Of a stretch of DNA of 17,973 nucleotides, positions 15,137-17,973 are shown piece by piece (within the stretch, counting starts at the first letter, position 1; every line of letters starts with the position of its first letter). Below the pieces are notes generated by a model that saw nothing but the letters and a program-made list of their open reading frames with translations, was not told where the DNA came from and did no database searches. The stretch lies in contig CAYWXK010000061.1 of the NCBI GenBank assembly GCA_964462515.1, positions 1 to 17,973 on the forward strand, given 5' to 3'. The position numbers and the translations under genes were made by a program. This stretch comes from CAYWXK01 sp964462515. GTDB lineage: Bacteria; Planctomycetota; Phycisphaerae; Sedimentisphaerales; Anaerobacaceae.

Positions 15137-16987
15137 ATGAATAATCAATCATCAATCATCAATAATCAATCGTTTGCGCCGCCCATCCTAACCAAAAATG
15201 CCTTGCGGATTTTGCGGAACAGGTATTTAATCAAAGACGAGGGGGGTAAGTGCATCGAGACGCCGGCCCAGCTTTTCAGCCGCGTGGCTTCGCTGGTAGC
15301 TAAAGCTGAGATTAAATACGGCGCTACGGCTGCGCAAGTCAAAGAATGGCACAAAAGATATTATGATTTAATGGCGTCTCTGCAGTTTCTGCCTAATTCG
15401 CCTGCGCTTATGAATGCGCAGCGCAGCGGAATGCTCAGCGCCTGTTTCGTGCTGCCGATTGAAGACAGCATCGAGGGCATATTTGAGGCGATTAAGCAAA
15501 CTGCTTTGATTCAGAAAGCGGGCGGCGGCACAGGTTTTTCTTTTGATAGATTAAGGCCGACAGGCGACCGCGTTGCCTCCAGCGGCGGCACAACCTCCGG
15601 GCCAATTAGCTTCTGGCGAGTCTTTTCAGAGACTACCAACGCAATTCAGCAGGGCGCCTTTCGCCGTGGTGCGAATATGGGGATGATGAGCGTTGAGCAC
15701 CCGGACATCCTGAAATTTTTATACGCCAAGCAGAATCTGGCGGCCTTTACAAATTTTAATATCTCGGTTAAAGTTACCGATAAGTGGATGAAGAATATCC
15801 TTAAATCCGGGAAGGATTTGCACGTTGTCCGAAATCCGCGCACGCAGGAAAGGTATCTATTGCCGCGCCGAATCGACATCGCTGGCTACACAATAAAAGA
15901 TTTACACAAACTTTCCGGCAGAGAGAAACCGCCCTCTGGTTTGGCAGGCCGGTTCTATACGGTTGGTGATATATGGAAAATGATTGTCCGCTGTGCTCAT
16001 AAGACAGGCGAGCCGGGCGTTGCTTTTATCGACCGAATCAATAAAAATAATCCTACTCCATCACTGGGCCTGATTGAAGCAACTAATCCCTGCGGTGAAC
16101 AGCCCCTATTGCCTTTTGAGGCCTGCACGCTGGGCAGCATTAATCTTACTAAATTTGTAACCTTCGCCGATGGCAGGGCGCGAATGGATTGGTCTTCACT
16201 GGCACAGGCCGTTAAATTATCTGTTCGGTTTCTGGATAATATCATCGACGTATGCAGCTATCCGGTTGAAAAGACTAAACAACTCGCACAGTCAAATCGC
16301 AAAATTGGCCTTGGAGTTATGGGCTTTGCGGATTGTCTGTTTCTGCTTGGCATTCCTTATGATTCCTCGCAGGGTGTTAAGTTCGGCTCACAGGTTATGA
16401 AATTTATAAACGATACCGCTCACAAGGCAAGTGGGGAGCTTGCCGGATTGCGAGGGCCATTTCCAAACTGGGAAAACAGCATCTGGCAAAAAAAGAAAAT
16501 CAGGATACGTAATGCTGCCATCACCTGTATAGCTCCTACCGGCACAATAAGTATTATCGCTGATTGTTCTGCGGGGGTTGAGCCGCTTTACTCTTTAGTG
16601 TTCCTTCGCCAGGTTCTGGAGACAGAGAAAATGATGCAAATAAATACGATTTTCAAAAGAGAAGCTCAGACAGGCGGTTTCTATAATAAAAAATTGGTAG
16701 AAAGAATAGCCCGGGCCGGCAGTATCCGGAGAATGACGCAAACCCCAGCCAGGATTCGCAGCGTTTTTAAGTGCGCTTATGATATCAGACCCCAGTGGCA
16801 TATCCGGATGCAGGCGGCTTTTCAAAAGCATTGTGACGCAGCGGTCAGTAAAACAATAAATTTCCCACAAAAAGCTACGGTAGCTGATATTGATAGGGCC
16901 TATAGACTGGCGTATCGACTTGGCTGCAAAGGTATAACCGTTTATCGTCAGCACAGCCGGGCACACGAGCCGATGACGCTCGATTAG
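15137..16987 (+). CDS. nrdJ: Adenosylcobalamin-dependent (class II) ribonucleotide reductase, short form
   Basis: This 616-residue enzyme would convert ribonucleotides to deoxyribonucleotides using a cobalamin-generated thiyl radical. The active site is readable: N317-x-C319-x-E321 (radical cysteine C319), with the redox pair C103 (LSACFVLP) and C330 (FEACTLGSINL). Other family blocks are LPNSPALMNA (85-94), AGGGTGFSFDRLRP (128-141), SGGTTSGP (149-156), IGLGVMGFAD (390-399), IAPTGTISIIADCSAGVEP (465-483) and LGCKGITVYR (595-604). The usual C-terminal extension with the CxxC that re-reduces the active site is absent: the protein stops 12 residues after ITVYR. The first 12 codons (NNQSSIINNQS) derive from an AATCATCA-type simple repeat. 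AGG seven bases before the ATG supports this start. Class II NrdZ-like relatives are an alternative name. Confidence 0.93.
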   Translation: MNNQSSIINNQSFAPPILTKNALRILRNRYLIKDEGGKCIETPAQLFSRVASLVAKAEIKYGATAAQVKEWHKRYYDLMASLQFLPNSPALMNAQRSGMLSACFVLPIEDSIEGIFEAIKQTALIQKAGGGTGFSFDRLRPTGDRVASSGGTTSGPISFWRVFSETTNAIQQGAFRRGANMGMMSVEHPDILKFLYAKQNLAAFTNFNISVKVTDKWMKNILKSGKDLHVVRNPRTQERYLLPRRIDIAGYTIKDLHKLSGREKPPSGLAGRFYTVGDIWKMIVRCAHKTGEPGVAFIDRINKNNPTPSLGLIEATNPCGEQPLLPFEACTLGSINLTKFVTFADGRARMDWSSLAQAVKLSVRFLDNIIDVCSYPVEKTKQLAQSNRKIGLGVMGFADCLFLLGIPYDSSQGVKFGSQVMKFINDTAHKASGELAGLRGPFPNWENSIWQKKKIRIRNAAITCIAPTGTISIIADCSAGVEPLYSLVFLRQVLETEKMMQINTIFKREAQTGGFYNKKLVERIARAGSIRRMTQTPARIRSVFKCAYDIRPQWHIRMQAAFQKHCDAAVSKTINFPQKATVADIDRAYRLAYRLGCKGITVYRQHSRAHEPMTLD

Positions 16988-17023
16988 AATGGGTATTATT
17001 ATCTTCGTTAGAAGGATTGTATT

Positions 17024-17455
17024 ATGACGGCAGAAACAGGATTGAAATGGCTGTTGCGTTTTATCGGCATCACAACAATACCCGCTTTCATTGCGACTGT
17101 GATGCCTCAATCGTGGCTTATCTTCCTTATCCATAAGGCAGAACCCGGCTTGTCAGCAGGGATTCTGGTGACGTATTTGGCACGAATACTGACGCTTATG
17201 TATGCTTTTGTAGGATTGCAGTGTTTTATCTTTGCTTCCGACATAAGACGCTACCGCCCCCTGATTTGGATCCTGGGTGTTGGCACTGTAGTCGTTACTC
17301 TCGTTGGTATAATTGTCCTCTTCGCTGGTGTAGCACCGGAGCATCGTGTCGGCTTTTTCTGGGTTGTCTTTGGTGATTTTGCAGAAGGTTTTGCCCAGGC
17401 AGTCCTGCTCGTAATCCTTCTTTTACGTATCCCGCACTGCGAATCTTATTATTGA
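17024..17455 (+). CDS. Four-helix integral membrane protein of unknown function
   Basis: This 143-residue protein has four predicted membrane helices, at about 9-27, 46-71, 79-102 and 108-136. Between helices 2 and 3 is a conserved-looking cytoplasmic loop ASDIRRYRPL (71-80), and helix 4 begins with FFWVVFGDFAEGFAQ, which places D118 and E121 in or near the membrane. I cannot name a family with confidence; it resembles small four-helix inner-membrane proteins of unknown function (DUF4345-like in size). AGAAGGA seven bases before the ATG is a good ribosome site. The gene lies 36 bp behind the ribonucleotide reductase and is likely the last of that transcript, closed by the hairpin at 17491-17520. 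Confidence 0.82.
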   Translation: MTAETGLKWLLRFIGITTIPAFIATVMPQSWLIFLIHKAEPGLSAGILVTYLARILTLMYAFVGLQCFIFASDIRRYRPLIWILGVGTVVVTLVGIIVLFAGVAPEHRVGFFWVVFGDFAEGFAQAVLLVILLLRIPHCESYY

Positions 17456-17490
17456 GGTATTGGAGTTATTTGTCCGCCTGAGGCAGATAA

Positions 17491-17520
17491 ACCCGCCAGA
17501 CGTATGGCGGGTAAATTTTT
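17491..17520 (+). terminator. Rho-independent terminator of the reductase/membrane-protein transcript
   Basis: ACCCGCCA and TGGCGGGT form a perfect 8-base GC-rich stem around a 6-base loop (17491-17512), followed by AAATTTTT. It sits 35 bp behind the stop of the four-helix protein gene. Confidence 0.68.
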
Positions 17521-17653
17521 AATCAGTTCGCTATTTTAGACGGGCACTTCGACAGGTTCACGATAGTTGGTTGGACGGCAAAATTAGGGTATGTTGCTAA
17601 AGCGGCAGGGATTTGCAGCCGATAGAAGAGAAGGAAATATTTTCTCCCCTCCG

Positions 17654-17697
17654 GAAAACATCGAGTAGCACCATGTTGCTCGATGTTTTCTTTTTTT
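17654..17697 (+). terminator. Strong rho-independent terminator
   Basis: GAAAACATCGAG (17654-17665) pairs perfectly with CTCGATGTTTTC (17679-17690). The stem can extend inward by five pairs with two G-U wobbles to a 3-base loop, and seven T follow on the plus strand. Its stem also ends in T's on the minus strand, so weak bidirectional use for secA is possible. What it terminates on the plus strand is unclear, since another terminator lies 140 bp upstream. Confidence 0.75.
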
Positions 17698-17761
17698 CAC
17701 CTGATAACCTGACTCTCTGATTCCCTGCTCCCTGTTATCCTGGTAACCTGATATACTCATT

Positions 17762-17973
17762 TTATATATTTTTGCCACAGCATTTTTTGTATTTTTTTCC
17801 GCTGCCACAGGGGCAGGGGTCGTTTCTTCCGACCTTTGGTTTTTCTAATACTATTTGCTTTACTTTTTGCTCGCCTTGCGGGGCCTGCGCGGCTGCCCGC
17901 TGCCGTTCGGTCATTGCAAATTGTCCCACCTCATCGTGGGCGGTTTGAGTTACGTTCCAGACACTTCTTGCCC
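17762..17973 (-). CDS. secA: Preprotein translocase ATPase SecA, C-terminal end (partial)
   Basis: The last 69 codons of a minus-strand gene are present; the stop is TAA at 17762-17764 and the frame is open to the window edge. The sequence runs SVWNVTQTAHDEVGQFAMTE, then an Ala/Gln-rich linker, then KVGRNDPCPCGSGKKYKKCC. The final part is the SEC-C zinc-binding tail of SecA (C-x-C-x8-C-C), which binds SecB and phospholipid. The helical-scaffold end and flexible linker before it are also SecA-like. SecA drives Sec-dependent export through SecYEG at the cytoplasmic membrane. Many unrelated small proteins carry SEC-C tails, but the preceding HDEVGQFAMTE block and the linker favour SecA itself. 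Confidence 0.9.
   Translation of the reverse strand, partial: ARSVWNVTQTAHDEVGQFAMTERQRAAAQAPQGEQKVKQIVLEKPKVGRNDPCPCGSGKKYKKCCGKNI

Larger units (their letters stand above)
17456..17761. other. Intergenic region with two terminator hairpins
   Basis: This 306-bp region lies between the membrane protein gene (+) and the secA stop (-). It holds two plus-direction hairpins with T-runs (17491-17520 and 17654-17697). Between them is a stretch including 'cacttcgacaggttcacg' (17546-17563), of a dispersed-repeat type. A weak TTGGTT (17567-17572) and TATGTT (17590-17595), 17 bases apart, could start a short transcript that would end at the second hairpin. No protein-coding frame is convincing. Confidence 0.5.

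Noticed and set aside
15137..15175. CRISPR-like or tandem array in the AATCATCA repeat
   Set aside because: Units are about 8 bases with no spacers; it is a simple repeat read as the first codons of nrdJ.
17584..17808. Minus-strand frame of 74 codons before the right edge
   Set aside because: It overlaps the terminator hairpin and the true secA end in a different frame and contains no motif.

Overview
The window looks like a chromosomal stretch of an uncultured or poorly studied planctomycete, most likely of the Phycisphaerae/Sedimentisphaerales type. This is a family-level impression from gene content, not a database match. The pointers are: a pseudopilin with a near-consensus GFTLIELLVVIAIIALL head and an H/DG-type tail; an ECF-like sigma factor with the TTHWSVV head common in Planctomycetes; large membrane-bound Ser/Thr kinases, one with an N-terminal zinc ribbon and one with TPRs; a class II ribonucleotide reductase; and AT-rich, simple-repeat intergenic DNA. 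No phage, transposase, CRISPR array, rRNA or tRNA was found.

Layout. Bases 1-224 hold the 3' end of a P-type cation ATPase (+). On the minus strand, 367-1134 encode a pseudopilin, followed directly by a 30-codon in-frame tail (274-366). Its last ten codons match the 3' end of the kinase gene 3.4 kb away. Then come two envelope proteins on the plus strand: a lipoprotein-like DUF4097-type repeat protein (1459-2244) and a secreted protein of unknown family (2468-3595). A minus-strand unit follows: an ECF-like sigma factor (5679-6428) and a zinc-ribbon Ser/Thr kinase with a multi-pass membrane tail (3739-5574). Divergent from it is a family 9 glycosyltransferase (6548-7600), which ends 14 bp from the convergent end of isoleucyl-tRNA synthetase (7615-10485, minus). 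Divergent from ileS is a 910-residue kinase-TM-TolB-like-TPR protein (10807-13539).

The right part carries a plus-strand cluster: a small coiled-coil protein (13924-14115), an unrecognised soluble protein (14279-14860), a small membrane protein (14922-15128), an adenosylcobalamin-type ribonucleotide reductase (15137-16987) and a four-helix membrane protein (17024-17455). A hairpin terminator closes this cluster. A second strong terminator lies 140 bp further on. The window ends in the 3' end of secA (minus), recognised from its zinc-binding tail.

How they fit together. Housekeeping genes (ileS, nrdJ, secA) are interleaved with signalling and envelope genes. The sigma factor and kinase are the best candidate for a dedicated regulatory pair, by analogy with kinase-linked ECF sigma factors. 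Three plus-strand genes (2468, 6548, 14279) have a promoter-like -10 box 7-10 nt before the start codon and no Shine-Dalgarno, which suggests leaderless transcripts. Several palindromic or simple repeats of dispersed type occur, one inside the kinase gene and one making up the first codons of nrdJ. I see no clearly new multi-gene defence or mobile system. The most unusual items are the short ribonucleotide reductase lacking its C-terminal redox tail, its two unknown upstream neighbours, and the sigma-kinase pair.
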